Shown here one piece after another: positions 40,853-49,845 of a stretch of DNA of 64,000 nt. The notes beneath the pieces are model-generated. The model was not told where the DNA came from. It did no database searches and saw only the letters and a program-made list of their open reading frames with translations. Position 1 is the stretch's first letter; every line of letters begins with the position of its first letter. The position numbers and the translations under genes were made by a program. Source of the stretch: Hydrocarboniphaga sp. (GTDB lineage: Bacteria > Pseudomonadota > Gammaproteobacteria > Nevskiales > Nevskiaceae); assembly GCF_028291725.1 (NCBI RefSeq), contig NZ_JAQGNT010000095.1, positions 1 through 64,000 on the forward strand, read 5' to 3'.

Positions 40853-42454
40853 ATGACGGTGAGCAGCACGGCACTCGGCAAATCCTACCTACGCGCCGAC
40901 TGGAGCGCGGAGTTTCTGGGCCTGTCGGTCGGCGACCTGTTGCGCCAGGGTGCGCACGAGGTGCCGGATCGGCTCGCGCTGATCGCGCCCAAGCTCGGTG
41001 AAACGGCACGCCAGTGGACCTACGCCGAACTGCTCGCAGAAGCCGAAAAGACCGCGTACGCATTGCTGCGGCGCTTCGAGCCCGGCGACCGTGTCGCCAC
41101 CTGGGCCGGCGGCAGCGCCGAAATCCTGATGCTGCACCTGGGCGCGGCGCTCGCCGGCATCGTGCTGGTCACGCTGAACCCGGCCAATCGCGCCGGCGAA
41201 CTCGAGTACCTGCTGCAGCAGAGCCGGTCGCGTGGCCTGGTGCTCGAACGTGTCTGGCGCAGCTTGGACAACCAGGCCGTGATCGAAGCGCTGCAGCCCT
41301 CGCTGCCCGCCTTGCAGACCGTGGTTTATCTCGACCAGTGGAACGCCTTCGTCGCCGATGCGCCGACGGTCGAACTGCCGGTCGTGAAAGCCGACGACCT
41401 GGCGATGATCCTGTTCACGTCGGGCACAACCGGCAAGCCCAAGGGCGCGATGTTGCGCCAGGCCGGCATCGTCAATAACGCGCGCTTCACCGCCTCGCGA
41501 CTGGAAGTGCCGACCGGTTCGGTGTGGCTGAACCTGCTGCCGATGTTCCATGTCGGCGGCAGCGTGACGATGAGCCTGGGCTGCCTGTCCAACCTCGGTA
41601 CGCAGGTGCTGGTGCCCGACTTCAGCGCCGAGGCGATGCTCGACGCGATCGAGCGCTACGGCGTGCGCGCGACGATGGCGGTGCCGACGATGCTGGTCGC
41701 GATGTTGCAGAGCGAGCGCTTCGCGGGCACCGACCTGTCGAAGCTCGAAGTCATCGTCACCGGCGGCACCATCGTCGCGCCCGAGCTGGTGCGCGAGGTC
41801 AAGGCGAAGACCGGCGCCGAGATCATGACGCTGTTCGGCCAGACCGAGGCCGGCGGCGCGATGTTCGTGACCCGTCGTGGCGACGACATCGACCGCGTGA
41901 CGCAGAGCGCCGGCCTGCCGCTGCCGCTGTCCGAGGCCAAGGTGATTTCATCCGCCGGCGAGATCGTGCCGATCGGGGTCGTCGGCGAAGTCTGCGTGCG
42001 CACGCGCTGCTGCATGCAGGCGTATTTCGGCATGCCGGAGAAATCGGCCGAAGCGTTGGATGCCGAAGGCTGGATCCACACCGGCGACCTCGGCGTGATG
42101 CGTCCCGACGGCTACGTGCAGGTCACCGGCCGGCTCAAGGACATGATCATCCGCGGCGGCGAGAACCTCTATCCGCGCGAGATCGAGGACCGCCTCGCAG
42201 AACATCCGGCGGTGGCGCAATCGGCAGTTTTCGGTGTGCCGGACGTGAAGTGGGGCGAACAGGTCGCGGCCGCGGTGATCTTCCGCGGCGGCCAGAGCGC
42301 GACCGCCGACGAGCTGGTCGAATTCCTGCGGTCGCGCATCGCGCGGCACAAGGTGCCGAAGTTCTGGCACGTGGTCGACACGCTGCCGGTGAACGCGTCG
42401 GGAAAGATCCAGAAGTTTATGCTGCGCGAACAGTTCGCCCCCAAGGACACCTGA
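40853..42454 (+). CDS. AMP-forming acyl-CoA synthetase
   Basis: A 533-residue ANL-superfamily ligase. The P-loop is MILFTSGTTGKPKGAMLRQA, A5 is MTLFGQTEAGG, the A8 hinge is GYVQVTGRLKDMIIRGGENLY, and the catalytic Lys is in NASGKIQKFMLREQF. It activates a carboxylic acid to acyl-AMP and then the CoA thioester. Position between a Rieske oxygenase and an acyl-CoA mutase suggests it makes the mutase substrate; no fatty-acid chain-length signature was recognised. It sits one base before the mutase gene. Confidence 0.92.
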   Translation: MTVSSTALGKSYLRADWSAEFLGLSVGDLLRQGAHEVPDRLALIAPKLGETARQWTYAELLAEAEKTAYALLRRFEPGDRVATWAGGSAEILMLHLGAALAGIVLVTLNPANRAGELEYLLQQSRSRGLVLERVWRSLDNQAVIEALQPSLPALQTVVYLDQWNAFVADAPTVELPVVKADDLAMILFTSGTTGKPKGAMLRQAGIVNNARFTASRLEVPTGSVWLNLLPMFHVGGSVTMSLGCLSNLGTQVLVPDFSAEAMLDAIERYGVRATMAVPTMLVAMLQSERFAGTDLSKLEVIVTGGTIVAPELVREVKAKTGAEIMTLFGQTEAGGAMFVTRRGDDIDRVTQSAGLPLPLSEAKVISSAGEIVPIGVVGEVCVRTRCCMQAYFGMPEKSAEALDAEGWIHTGDLGVMRPDGYVQVTGRLKDMIIRGGENLYPREIEDRLAEHPAVAQSAVFGVPDVKWGEQVAAAVIFRGGQSATADELVEFLRSRIARHKVPKFWHVVDTLPVNASGKIQKFMLREQFAPKDT

Positions 42455-42455
42455 C

Positions 42456-44138
42456 GTGAACGCGCCACCCAAGCCAGACGAGACGCAACGCGCCGCCGAC
42501 ATCGCCGCCCATCTCGAGGACGTGTCGGTGAAGCTGTCGCGCACGGCGACCTGGAGCGGTATCGAGACGCAGCCGAGCTACGGTCCCGAGGACATCAGGG
42601 ACACCGACTACGCGCGCGACCTCGGCAATCCCGGCGAGTACCCGTACACGCGCGGTGCGTATTCGCAGATGTACCGCAGCCGCATGTGGACGCTGCGCAA
42701 CATCGTCGGCTACGGCTCGCCCGAGGACACGCGCGATGGCATCGAGAACGCGATCAGGATGGGCACGGCCGGCATCAACATCGTGCTCGATACGCTGAGC
42801 CAGGAGGCGATCGACGCCGATCACCCGGTGCTATCGGCCGACGCCGGCCAGGAAGGCTGCTCGCTGCCGATGGTCGCGGATTTCGAGATCCTGCTGAAAG
42901 GCATCGACGTCACGCGCCAGGACATCGCCTGGCACAGCACGATGATGACCTACCCGATGGTCGTCGCGATGGCGTTGCGCCAGGGCAAGGACATCAGCAA
43001 GCTGCAGGGCTCGCACATGCCCGATCATCTGCAGCTGCGGCTCGCCGGCTGGAGCGAGGCGATCGTGCCCGCCGGACTGGGCCATCGCACCACGGTCGAC
43101 TGCGTCGAATACAGCGCGAAAAACAGCCCGAAATGGGCATTGGGCTGTCCGCAGGCCTACGACATCCGCGAGCGCGGCATGTCGGCGGCCGGCGAGATCG
43201 CGATCGGCATGGCGATCATCAACCAGACCTTCGGTGACCTGATCGCACGCGGCATGCACGTCGACCAGGTCGCGCCGAGCATGGCCTGGGTGTCGACCAG
43301 CGACATCGATTTCTTCGAGGAGATTGCCAAGTTCCGCGCACTGCGCCGGGTCTGGGCGCGGACGATGAAGGAGCGCTTCGGATCGGTCGATGCGCGCAGC
43401 CAGCGGCTGCGCCTGGCCTGCCACACCTCGGGCCGCTCGCTGGTCTACCAGCAGCCGCTGAACAACCTCTCGCGAGCCGCCGTGCAGACGCTGGCCGCGC
43501 TGCTCGGCGGCGTGCAGTCGGTCGAGACCTGCACCTACGACGAGCCGATCTGCATTCCGACCGAAGAAGCGCGCGAACTCGCGACGCGGACGCAGCAGAT
43601 CCTCGCCAACGAGATCGGTGCCGCGCGCACCGCCGATCCGCTCGGCGGCAGCTACTACATCGAGAAGCTGACCAACGACGTCGAGGCCGAGGCGCTGGCG
43701 ATGCTCGCGAAGATCGAGGGCATCGGCCTGATCAAGGCGATCGAGGACGGCACGATCGAAGGCATGATGGACGAGTACAACTACCGCCATCAGCAGGAAC
43801 TCGACAGCCAGCAGCGCATCGTCGTCGGCGTCAACAAGTACCTGCCGAAGAATTCGACCCTGCCCAAGCGCTTCAGCTTAGACCCCGGCCGGATGACTTC
43901 GCACATCCAGCGCTTCAAGGAGCGCAAGGCCGGGCGCGACATGAGCGTTCTGCGCTCGAAGATCGATGCGCTCTACCAGGTCGCGCATCGCCGCGAGAAC
44001 AGCCACCAGGCGATGATCGACGCGCTGGTCGCCGATGGCACCACTGGCGAAGTCTGGGGCACGGTACGTGCTGCCAACGGCCTGCCCTATGATCCGTTCC
44101 GGGCGATCGAATCGCCGTTCCAGTACCCGAAGCCCTGA
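42456..44138 (+). CDS. B12-dependent acyl-CoA mutase, large (catalytic) subunit, divergent
   Basis: A 560-residue member of the methylmalonyl-CoA mutase family lacking the fused B12 domain, the length of 2-hydroxyisobutyryl-CoA mutase HcmA. The TIM-barrel start is YPYTRGAYSQMYRSRMWTLR and family blocks include FEEIAKFRALRRVWARTMKE and ADPLGGSYYIEKLT. At the substrate-pocket position that is Tyr in methylmalonyl-CoA mutase and Ile in HcmA it has Ile83 (RNIVGYG). The HcmA Asp117 position is Val110. The catalytic His of GYH(M/I) is Asp236 in QAYDIRERG. These alignments are by eye and memory. The reaction is therefore uncertain. GTG start; TGATG overlap with the small-subunit gene. Confidence 0.88.
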   Translation: MNAPPKPDETQRAADIAAHLEDVSVKLSRTATWSGIETQPSYGPEDIRDTDYARDLGNPGEYPYTRGAYSQMYRSRMWTLRNIVGYGSPEDTRDGIENAIRMGTAGINIVLDTLSQEAIDADHPVLSADAGQEGCSLPMVADFEILLKGIDVTRQDIAWHSTMMTYPMVVAMALRQGKDISKLQGSHMPDHLQLRLAGWSEAIVPAGLGHRTTVDCVEYSAKNSPKWALGCPQAYDIRERGMSAAGEIAIGMAIINQTFGDLIARGMHVDQVAPSMAWVSTSDIDFFEEIAKFRALRRVWARTMKERFGSVDARSQRLRLACHTSGRSLVYQQPLNNLSRAAVQTLAALLGGVQSVETCTYDEPICIPTEEARELATRTQQILANEIGAARTADPLGGSYYIEKLTNDVEAEALAMLAKIEGIGLIKAIEDGTIEGMMDEYNYRHQQELDSQQRIVVGVNKYLPKNSTLPKRFSLDPGRMTSHIQRFKERKAGRDMSVLRSKIDALYQVAHRRENSHQAMIDALVADGTTGEVWGTVRAANGLPYDPFRAIESPFQYPKP

Positions 44139-44551
44139 TGATCGGCGAAAAGATCCGCTGCCTGCTGGCGATGCTCGGCACCGACGTGCACAGCAAGGGC
44201 ATCCGCACGCTCGCGCAGCTGCTGCGCGACCGCGGCGTCGAAGTGATCTACCTCGGCGAGCACAACACCGCCGACGGGCTGATCAATGCGCTGATCGCCG
44301 AGGACGCCGACGTCGTCGGCCTGAGCTACAGCACCGCGACCTACCTGCACTACACGCGTGACCTGCTGGTGAAGATGAAGGCCGCCGGCGTCGATGACGT
44401 GCCGGTGATGCTCGGCGGCCTGATCCACGCTGACGACGAGCCCGAGCTGCGCGAGATGGGCGTGAAAGGCATCTTCGGGCCGGGATCGTCGATGACCCAG
44501 ATCGTCGCGTTCCTGCAGGACGTCACCGGAAAGACGCTCACCGCGCCATGA
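44138..44551 (+). CDS. B12-binding small subunit of the acyl-CoA mutase
   Basis: A 137-residue cobalamin-binding protein with the base-off/His-on motif LGTD16-VH18-SKG21, then VVGLSYST (the S-x-L/Y block) and VMLGGLIHADDEPELREMGV KGIFGPG. Length matches HcmB (~136). It holds adenosylcobalamin over the large subunit's active site. The TGATG overlap with the large-subunit gene and ATGA overlap with meaB indicate tight stoichiometric coupling. Confidence 0.93.
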   Translation: MIGEKIRCLLAMLGTDVHSKGIRTLAQLLRDRGVEVIYLGEHNTADGLINALIAEDADVVGLSYSTATYLHYTRDLLVKMKAAGVDDVPVMLGGLIHADDEPELREMGVKGIFGPGSSMTQIVAFLQDVTGKTLTAP

Positions 44552-45495
44552 GCGACGCGATCGCCGACGCGGTGCGGCGTGGCGAGCTGCGCAGCGTCGC
44601 GCGCCTGATCACGCGCATCGAGGCCGGCGATCCGACGATTGCCGCCACCTTGCGCGACCTGCACGCAGCTGCCGGTAACACGCCCATCATCGGCATCACC
44701 GGGCCGCCCGGAGCGGGCAAGAGCACGCTGGTCGACCAGATGCTCGCGCGCTATCGGGCGAACGGCGAGCGCGTCGCCGTGCTCGCCGTCGATCCTTCGA
44801 GCCCGTTCAGCGGCGGCGCGATTCTCGGCGACCGCGTGCGCATGAATCGCCACAACACCGACCGCGGCGTCTTCATCCGCAGCATGGCCGCGCGCGGCCG
44901 TCTCGGCGGACTCGCGCAGGCCGCTGCCGACGCGCTCGTCGTGCTCGACGCGATGGGCTGGGATCGCATCCTGGTCGAGACCGTCGGCGTCGGCCAGAAC
45001 GAAATCGACGTGCTGCGCCACGCCGACACGGTGCTGATCGTGCAGACTCCCGCTGGCGGCGACACGGTGCAGGCGGTCAAGGCCGGCATCCTCGAAGTCG
45101 GTGACCTGTTCGTCGTCAACAAGGCCGACACCGGCTCCGCCGACCGCACCGTGTCGGCGCTGCGCGAGGCCATCGAATTCCGCACGCATGCGCTCGGTGC
45201 CGATGCCTGGCATCCGCCGGTGCCGAAGACCGCCGCCACCGACAACCAGGGCATCGCCGAACTGCTGACGGCGATCGACGCGCATCGGCGGCATCTGCAG
45301 GATCATCCCGAGCAGTTGGCGCTGCGCCGGCGCGCACAGGCCCGCGCGCGCGTCACCGAGCATCTCGCGGAAATCCTGCGCTCGCGCTACCTGCAGCCGA
45401 CCAACCGGAGCGAACGCTTCGAGGCGATCATCGACGAGGTGGTCGCGCGGCGCTGCGATCCAAGCAGCGCCGCAGCCCGGCTGCTGCATGACTAG
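44548..45495 (+). CDS. meaB: MeaB/ArgK-type G-protein chaperone of the mutase
   Basis: A 315-residue P-loop GTPase: Walker A ITGPPGAGKSTLVDQML (~50-62), VAVLAVDPSSPFSGGAILGD, DRILVETVGVGQNEIDV (switch), and NKAD as the guanine motif. MeaB proteins gate cobalamin loading and protect or repair B12 mutases. Its presence confirms that the two upstream genes encode a working B12 enzyme, despite their unusual residues. The stop codon TAG lies at the left end of an IS630-type element. Confidence 0.94.
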   Translation: MSDAIADAVRRGELRSVARLITRIEAGDPTIAATLRDLHAAAGNTPIIGITGPPGAGKSTLVDQMLARYRANGERVAVLAVDPSSPFSGGAILGDRVRMNRHNTDRGVFIRSMAARGRLGGLAQAAADALVVLDAMGWDRILVETVGVGQNEIDVLRHADTVLIVQTPAGGDTVQAVKAGILEVGDLFVVNKADTGSADRTVSALREAIEFRTHALGADAWHPPVPKTAATDNQGIAELLTAIDAHRRHLQDHPEQLALRRRAQARARVTEHLAEILRSRYLQPTNRSERFEAIIDEVVARRCDPSSAAARLLHD

Positions 45496-46468
45496 AGCAT
45501 TTTTGATTTAAGAACATACGCATGTTGGATAATCCTCAAGTTTCGGAGGAGGAATGCGGTGCGCGCGTACTCACAAGACTTGCGAGATCGGGCTTTGGCG
45601 GCGCTGGGACGAGGCGAGAGCATCAGTTCGATTGCGCAGCGACTGGAAGTGAGACGCCAGTGGGTTGTGGGTTTATGACGTGCGGGATCGATTGGTGATG
45701 GAAGGGGCGCGAACGAGTCAGCGCGTCTCGGAGGCCATCGCCGGTCGGTGATTGAGGGAATGCGGGACGAGATCGGCGGCTGGCTTCAAACCGAGCCGGA
45801 CCTGACGCTTCAGGAGATGTGCGACCGGTTGGCGGCACAAGGCAAAGTGCTGAAGGTGCCGGGCCTTTGGCACCCGTTGAATCAGTGGGGTCTGACGTTT
45901 AAAAAAGCTCCTGCACGCCAGCGAGCAAATGCGGCCCGACGTGCAACAGGCGCGGGCACAATGGCAAGCTGAACAAGCAAATCTGGCGATCTCCCGGCTG
46001 GTTTTTCTCGATGAAACCGGTGCTGTGACCCATATGACCCGGCGCTATGGGCGCGCGCCACGCGGACAGCGCTGTATCGCGTTTGCACCGTACGGACATC
46101 GCAAGACCACGACCTTCATTGCCGGTCTGCGTCATGATCGGATCACCGCACCCTTGGTCCTGGACGGACCGATGGAGGGCGCGACATCGTGGTTGCCGAC
46201 AACCTGAGCAGTCACAAAGTGGCAGGGGTGCGCGAAGCGATCGAAGCCGTCGGTGCGCACGTCCGCTATCTGCCGCCATATTCACCCGATCTGAATCCGA
46301 TCGAAAAGCTATTTGCCAAACTCAAAGCCCTGCTCCGCAAAGCTGCGATGCGGACCGTCGATGCCCTCTGGAATCACATCGGCGCTCTACTCGACTCCTT
46401 CTCTCCACAGGAATGCGCAAACTATTTCGCTTCCTCTGGATATGTCAGTTTATAAATCGAAAATGCTC
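45495..46468. mobile_element. Decayed IS630-family insertion sequence
   Basis: 974 bases with terminal inverted repeats: GAGCATTTTTGATTTAAGAA at the left and, reverse-complemented, GAGCATTTTCGATTTATAAA at the right. A TA precedes the left end (as TAG, the meaB stop codon), fitting the IS630/Tc1 preference for TA targets; the right flank does not show an obvious TA. It contains a degenerate transposase. Confidence 0.85.
45559..46455 (+). pseudogene. IS630 transposase, broken by several lesions
   Basis: It starts MRAYSQDLRDRALAALGRGE with the HTH SISSIAQRLEVRRQWV. A small insertion near 45665 (repeated GTGGGTT) brings a stop. The frame resumes through SVIEGMRDEIGGWLQTEPDL, shifts near 45910, and runs through ISRLVFLDETGAVTHM (first Asp). 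Near 46190 part is missing before [10 protein letters not shown] (second Asp) and [20 protein letters not shown] (Glu). So the DDE triad is recognisable but not in one frame. Not expected to be functional. Confidence 0.85.
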
Positions 46469-46472
46469 CAAT

Positions 46473-46504
46473 AAAGCCGCCGGATGAAAATCCGGCGGCT
46501 TTTC
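46473..46504. terminator. Strong bidirectional terminator
   Basis: AAAGCCGCCGGAT and ATCCGGCGGCTTTT pair around GAAA, and T runs occur on both strands. It sits between the IS630 element (and the meaB operon) and the convergent protease gene, so it can end both transcripts. Confidence 0.85.
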
Positions 46505-46535
46505 TGCGCTTCACGCAAGCGGTGTCAGTACAGCC

Positions 46536-49271
46536 TCAAGGCGTCGGTACGTTGCAAACCTTCGGTCCGGTCAAGCGGATCTTGAAAGCCCGGATGCTGC
46601 CGGTGTCCGCACCGGCCGTGTCCTTGGCCTGCAGCGCCCAGGTGCCGTTGCCGGTACTGCCGTTGAGTGCCGCCAGCGGATTGGCCGGCGTGAAGCTGCC
46701 GGTAAATGGCGCCGACGAACTGACGATCGATTGGATGCCTGGGCCGCCGCCCTGATCGTCCAGCACCGTCTGGCAGAAGTTGTTGCCGCTGCCGCCCGCG
46801 TTGTCGATCAGCTTCGCGCTGCTGCCGTTGGGCGCGATCAGGCTGATCTCCAGATCGCCGACGAAGCTGTGATCGATGCCGACCGTCGTCGATCCGATAT
46901 CGGTATTGCAGCTGCTGCCGGCGATGGTCAGGTTGACGTCCGAAACCGTGCCGGAAAATCCGCTGACATTGATCGGTGCCGTGACCGCTGCGCCGGCGTC
47001 GGGGATGGCGACCGGTGAGCCGGAATAGACGAAGTTCTTCGCCGTGCCAGTGCCGCCGGTCTCGGTGCTGAAGGGGAAGCTCTGCGGGCTCGCGCCACTG
47101 TTGTAGCTGACGCTGAGTGAGAAGGCGATCGTGCCTCCGCACGGGAAGCTGGGCGGTAACTTGAACACGAAGGGCGTCGTGTTTTTGCCGGTCTTGGTCG
47201 CCTTCAGATTGGCGTAGGGGGAAACCGCGGTCGTGATCTTGGCCTTCGGCGTCACGGTGCTCAGTGTCCCCTTGATGTTCTTTGCGGTGGCGCCGCCGAT
47301 GTTGGTCAGCGCGACGCTGATCGACCAGGTTTCGTTGGGCTCGATGAACGCATCGCCGTCGCCGCTCACCTGGGTGAATTTTGCGGAGCCGGCCGACAGG
47401 TACGGCTGCGGTATCGCACCGCCGGCCTGCAGCGCCGGTACCGGCATCACGATGCCGGCGCCGGTGGACACGTCCACGCCGGGCACCTCGATGTCGATGG
47501 CGGTACTGATCAGCAGGTTGCGGATGTCGGCTGGAGCCAGCGCCGGCAATTCGGATTTCAGCAGGCCGGCGATGGCCGCTGCATGAGGCGCCGCGGCCGA
47601 TGTGCCGTAAAACGGATCGAAGCCCGGTGCGGATGTCGATACGCCATCGGCCGCGGTGATGTCCGGCTTCTGCCGCAGCACGCCGCCAGTGCTGGTGCGG
47701 TTGCCCGGCGTCAGCTCGACCCCGGTGGGGCTCAGGATGATGCGGCGCGGGCCGTCGGAGGTGAAGCTTTCGCTCGCGTTGACGCTGGTGAACAGGCCCG
47801 GGTTGGGGCCGTCGGGCGTGATGCCGTCCCACGAGGCACCGGCCGGCGTTGCGGCGGTACTGAAGGCAGCCGCCGCGGCGCTGTGGCCGCGCGTCGCGCC
47901 GGTGGTCGCCAGGCTCTGCGTCAGCTGGCCGCGGAATACGATCAGGTTAAACATCGGCACACTGGACGTGGTGCCCGCCGCAACGCGGTTGACCACCAGG
48001 CGCTGGCCGGATGAGCCGCTACCGATGTACTCATACGGAATGTCGTCGCCGCCGCTGCCATTCTGGTGATCCGTGCTGGCGTTGACGACGCTGGTCATGC
48101 TGCTGTTCAGCAGATACAGGTCGTAGTCGGTGGAGGCGACGCCGCCGCTGAGATCGTAACTCTCGGCCCAGAGCAGCACGCTGGCGGAGCCCGAGTCGGT
48201 AATCGGGATCGACACGCCGCCGTCGCCGAAATCATGCAGCGGGCCGATCCCGGTCAGCGGCGCCGGGTTCACTGCGGCGCTGGCGTGAAAGTCGCCTTCC
48301 CAGGTGCCGGAATTGCCGTCCGCCTTGTTGTTTTCATTGCCGGCGGAAGAGAAGTACAACACGCCGGCCGCGGTGACATCGTTGACTGCCTGGGCCACCG
48401 GGCCGTCCTGAAACGGCGATTCGTCGTAGTAGATGACGTCGTCGACAATCACGTTGCAGCCGTCGGTAGCGAGATCGCGGATGTTCTGCGCGAACTGGCC
48501 TTCGCCGTTGAACGCCGAGGCGAAGCCGAGTGTCGCCGAGGGCGCCATGTCGTGCAGGATCTCGAGCATCGCCGTGCCCTCGTCGCCATCGCCGGCCTGG
48601 CCGGGCAGCACGTCGACGGCCGGCAGATCGCCCGACGCGATGCTGGTGGCCAGCGAGTTGACACCGTCGGACAGCGCACAGAGCTTGACCCCGGCGCCGG
48701 TCGCACCATAGGTCGCCAGCGCGTCGTCTGCGCCGTGCGTCTGCACGCCTTCGGAGACGTTGATCGCATGCGTGACGGCACCGACGGATTCGCGAATCCG
48801 GCTGATCTGGCTCATCGCCGCCAGCGATTCGAGATCGGCCAGCCGCAGGCGCGCGCTGATCAGGCCGTCGCGATACGCGCCCTCCTTGGACGACAGCAGT
48901 TCCGCATCGAGTGCGGCCAGCTTCTGCAGCAACGCCGTGGCGCCGTCCTTGCGGCTCAGCAGAATGTCGACCGGTGTACGGCCGTCCTTGCCGGTGGTTA
49001 AAAACTGGAACTCGGTCAGCGAGGCCAGGCGCGCGTCGCCGCGTTGTTTCAGCAGCGCCAGATACAGCCGCGAGCCGATCTTGTCCTGCTGCGCCGTCTT
49101 GGAGGTCTTGATCTGTTGCAGCACCGCGATCTGTGCGGCGGCGCCGGCCTGCATCGTCGCGGCCGGGCCGTCCGTGGCCTGGGCGTGAGCGCTCGCTGTC
49201 AGCGCCAGCCCCAGTGCCAGTGCGATCGGCGCGGTGATCGCGCGCAGGCCTCTGTTGAATTCGTGATTCAT
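46536..49271 (-). CDS. Secreted subtilase-like serine protease with C-terminal P domain
   Basis: A 911-residue protein with a Sec signal (ITAPIALALGLALTASAHA) and a helical propeptide. The S8-type core has Asp202 (CALSDGVN), Ser558 (FYGTSAAAPHAAAIAGLL) and an oxyanion Asn near 312 (FSSAGNENN). Where classic subtilases have H-G-T-x-V-A it reads GDE231-GTAMLEILHDMAPSA, so Glu replaces the catalytic His, as in the Ser-Glu-Asp sedolisins; a nearby His (LEILHD) could act instead. A proprotein-convertase P-like domain (SGFSGTVSDVNLTIAGSSC to IRAFKIRLTG) ends it. The start at 49271 is preceded by GGGGGA. Confidence 0.85.
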   Translation of the reverse strand: MNHEFNRGLRAITAPIALALGLALTASAHAQATDGPAATMQAGAAAQIAVLQQIKTSKTAQQDKIGSRLYLALLKQRGDARLASLTEFQFLTTGKDGRTPVDILLSRKDGATALLQKLAALDAELLSSKEGAYRDGLISARLRLADLESLAAMSQISRIRESVGAVTHAINVSEGVQTHGADDALATYGATGAGVKLCALSDGVNSLATSIASGDLPAVDVLPGQAGDGDEGTAMLEILHDMAPSATLGFASAFNGEGQFAQNIRDLATDGCNVIVDDVIYYDESPFQDGPVAQAVNDVTAAGVLYFSSAGNENNKADGNSGTWEGDFHASAAVNPAPLTGIGPLHDFGDGGVSIPITDSGSASVLLWAESYDLSGGVASTDYDLYLLNSSMTSVVNASTDHQNGSGGDDIPYEYIGSGSSGQRLVVNRVAAGTTSSVPMFNLIVFRGQLTQSLATTGATRGHSAAAAAFSTAATPAGASWDGITPDGPNPGLFTSVNASESFTSDGPRRIILSPTGVELTPGNRTSTGGVLRQKPDITAADGVSTSAPGFDPFYGTSAAAPHAAAIAGLLKSELPALAPADIRNLLISTAIDIEVPGVDVSTGAGIVMPVPALQAGGAIPQPYLSAGSAKFTQVSGDGDAFIEPNETWSISVALTNIGGATAKNIKGTLSTVTPKAKITTAVSPYANLKATKTGKNTTPFVFKLPPSFPCGGTIAFSLSVSYNSGASPQSFPFSTETGGTGTAKNFVYSGSPVAIPDAGAAVTAPINVSGFSGTVSDVNLTIAGSSCNTDIGSTTVGIDHSFVGDLEISLIAPNGSSAKLIDNAGGSGNNFCQTVLDDQGGGPGIQSIVSSSAPFTGSFTPANPLAALNGSTGNGTWALQAKDTAGADTGSIRAFKIRLTGPKVCNVPTP

Positions 49272-49342
49272 GGAAATCCCCCTTCCCCCAGCATTGAACA
49301 ACGGAGTTGCTTTTCAGCCTTGAAGCACACTAACACCTAAAA

Positions 49343-49421
49343 GTAGGTCGGCAATCCCTTGCCGACATGAGGCAGCGATTGCACATCGGGCTTGCATGTC
49401 GGCAAGGGATTGCCGACCTAC
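49343..49421. repeat. GTAGGTCGGCAATCCC-type hairpin repeat
   Basis: GTAGGTCGGCAATCCCTTGC and its reverse complement flank ~35 bases that include TGCACATCGGGCTTGCA. A second copy is at 53519-53598. It separates the protease and DUF4280 genes. Confidence 0.85.
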
Positions 49422-49428
49422 ATCTGCG

Positions 49429-49818
49429 CTACGGAATCTGATGCGTCACCTGCCCCGGGACGCTCACCGATACCACGCCGGTCCACATGCACATGCATTT
49501 GGAGGTGTCGTTGAGCGCAACCAGGTTGGCGATCTGCACCGTCGGTGAGCCCGGCGCCCACGGCGTCGTCGTCGCCGGGATGCAGGGCTGCGGCGTCAAC
49601 ACGCCGAGCGCTGCGGCAGTTGCCGCGGCGACCTGTGGATTGGCCGGCGTGATGCACATGCCGAAGGGCATGATGTTGAGCATCGGCACGTGGTCCATGA
49701 TCGTCGCGGCCGGCTGGTTCGACGACAGCGTGCGATTCACCGGCAGCACCGTCAGCGCGCTTGGCGCGACGCCGCAGCTGCACATCAGCATCGCGCCGTT
49801 GACCACCTGACTGGGCAT
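49429..49818 (-). CDS. DUF4280 (PAAR-like) protein
   Basis: A 129-residue protein beginning MPSQVVNGAMLMCSCGVAPS, with a conserved GAxxxCSxG start, MPFGMCITPANPQVAAA, LTPQPCIPATTTPWAPGSPT, and the C-terminal SKCMCMWTGVVSVSVPGQ. DUF4280 proteins are PAAR-like spike tips of type VI or related contractile systems and deliver fused or separate cargo. It is far (~37 kb) from the vgrG locus. The next gene on the strand toward its 5' side is an OmpA-like protein. Confidence 0.85.
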   Translation of the reverse strand: MPSQVVNGAMLMCSCGVAPSALTVLPVNRTLSSNQPAATIMDHVPMLNIMPFGMCITPANPQVAAATAAALGVLTPQPCIPATTTPWAPGSPTVQIANLVALNDTSKCMCMWTGVVSVSVPGQVTHQIP

Positions 49819-49845
49819 GGCGGCGGCTCCTGTCGGTACCGTGGC

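Noticed and set aside
45559-46455. An intact transposase made by programmed frameshifting
   Set aside because: IS630-type elements can use one frameshift, but here at least three separate lesions, including an apparent deletion near 46190, are needed, which indicates decay.
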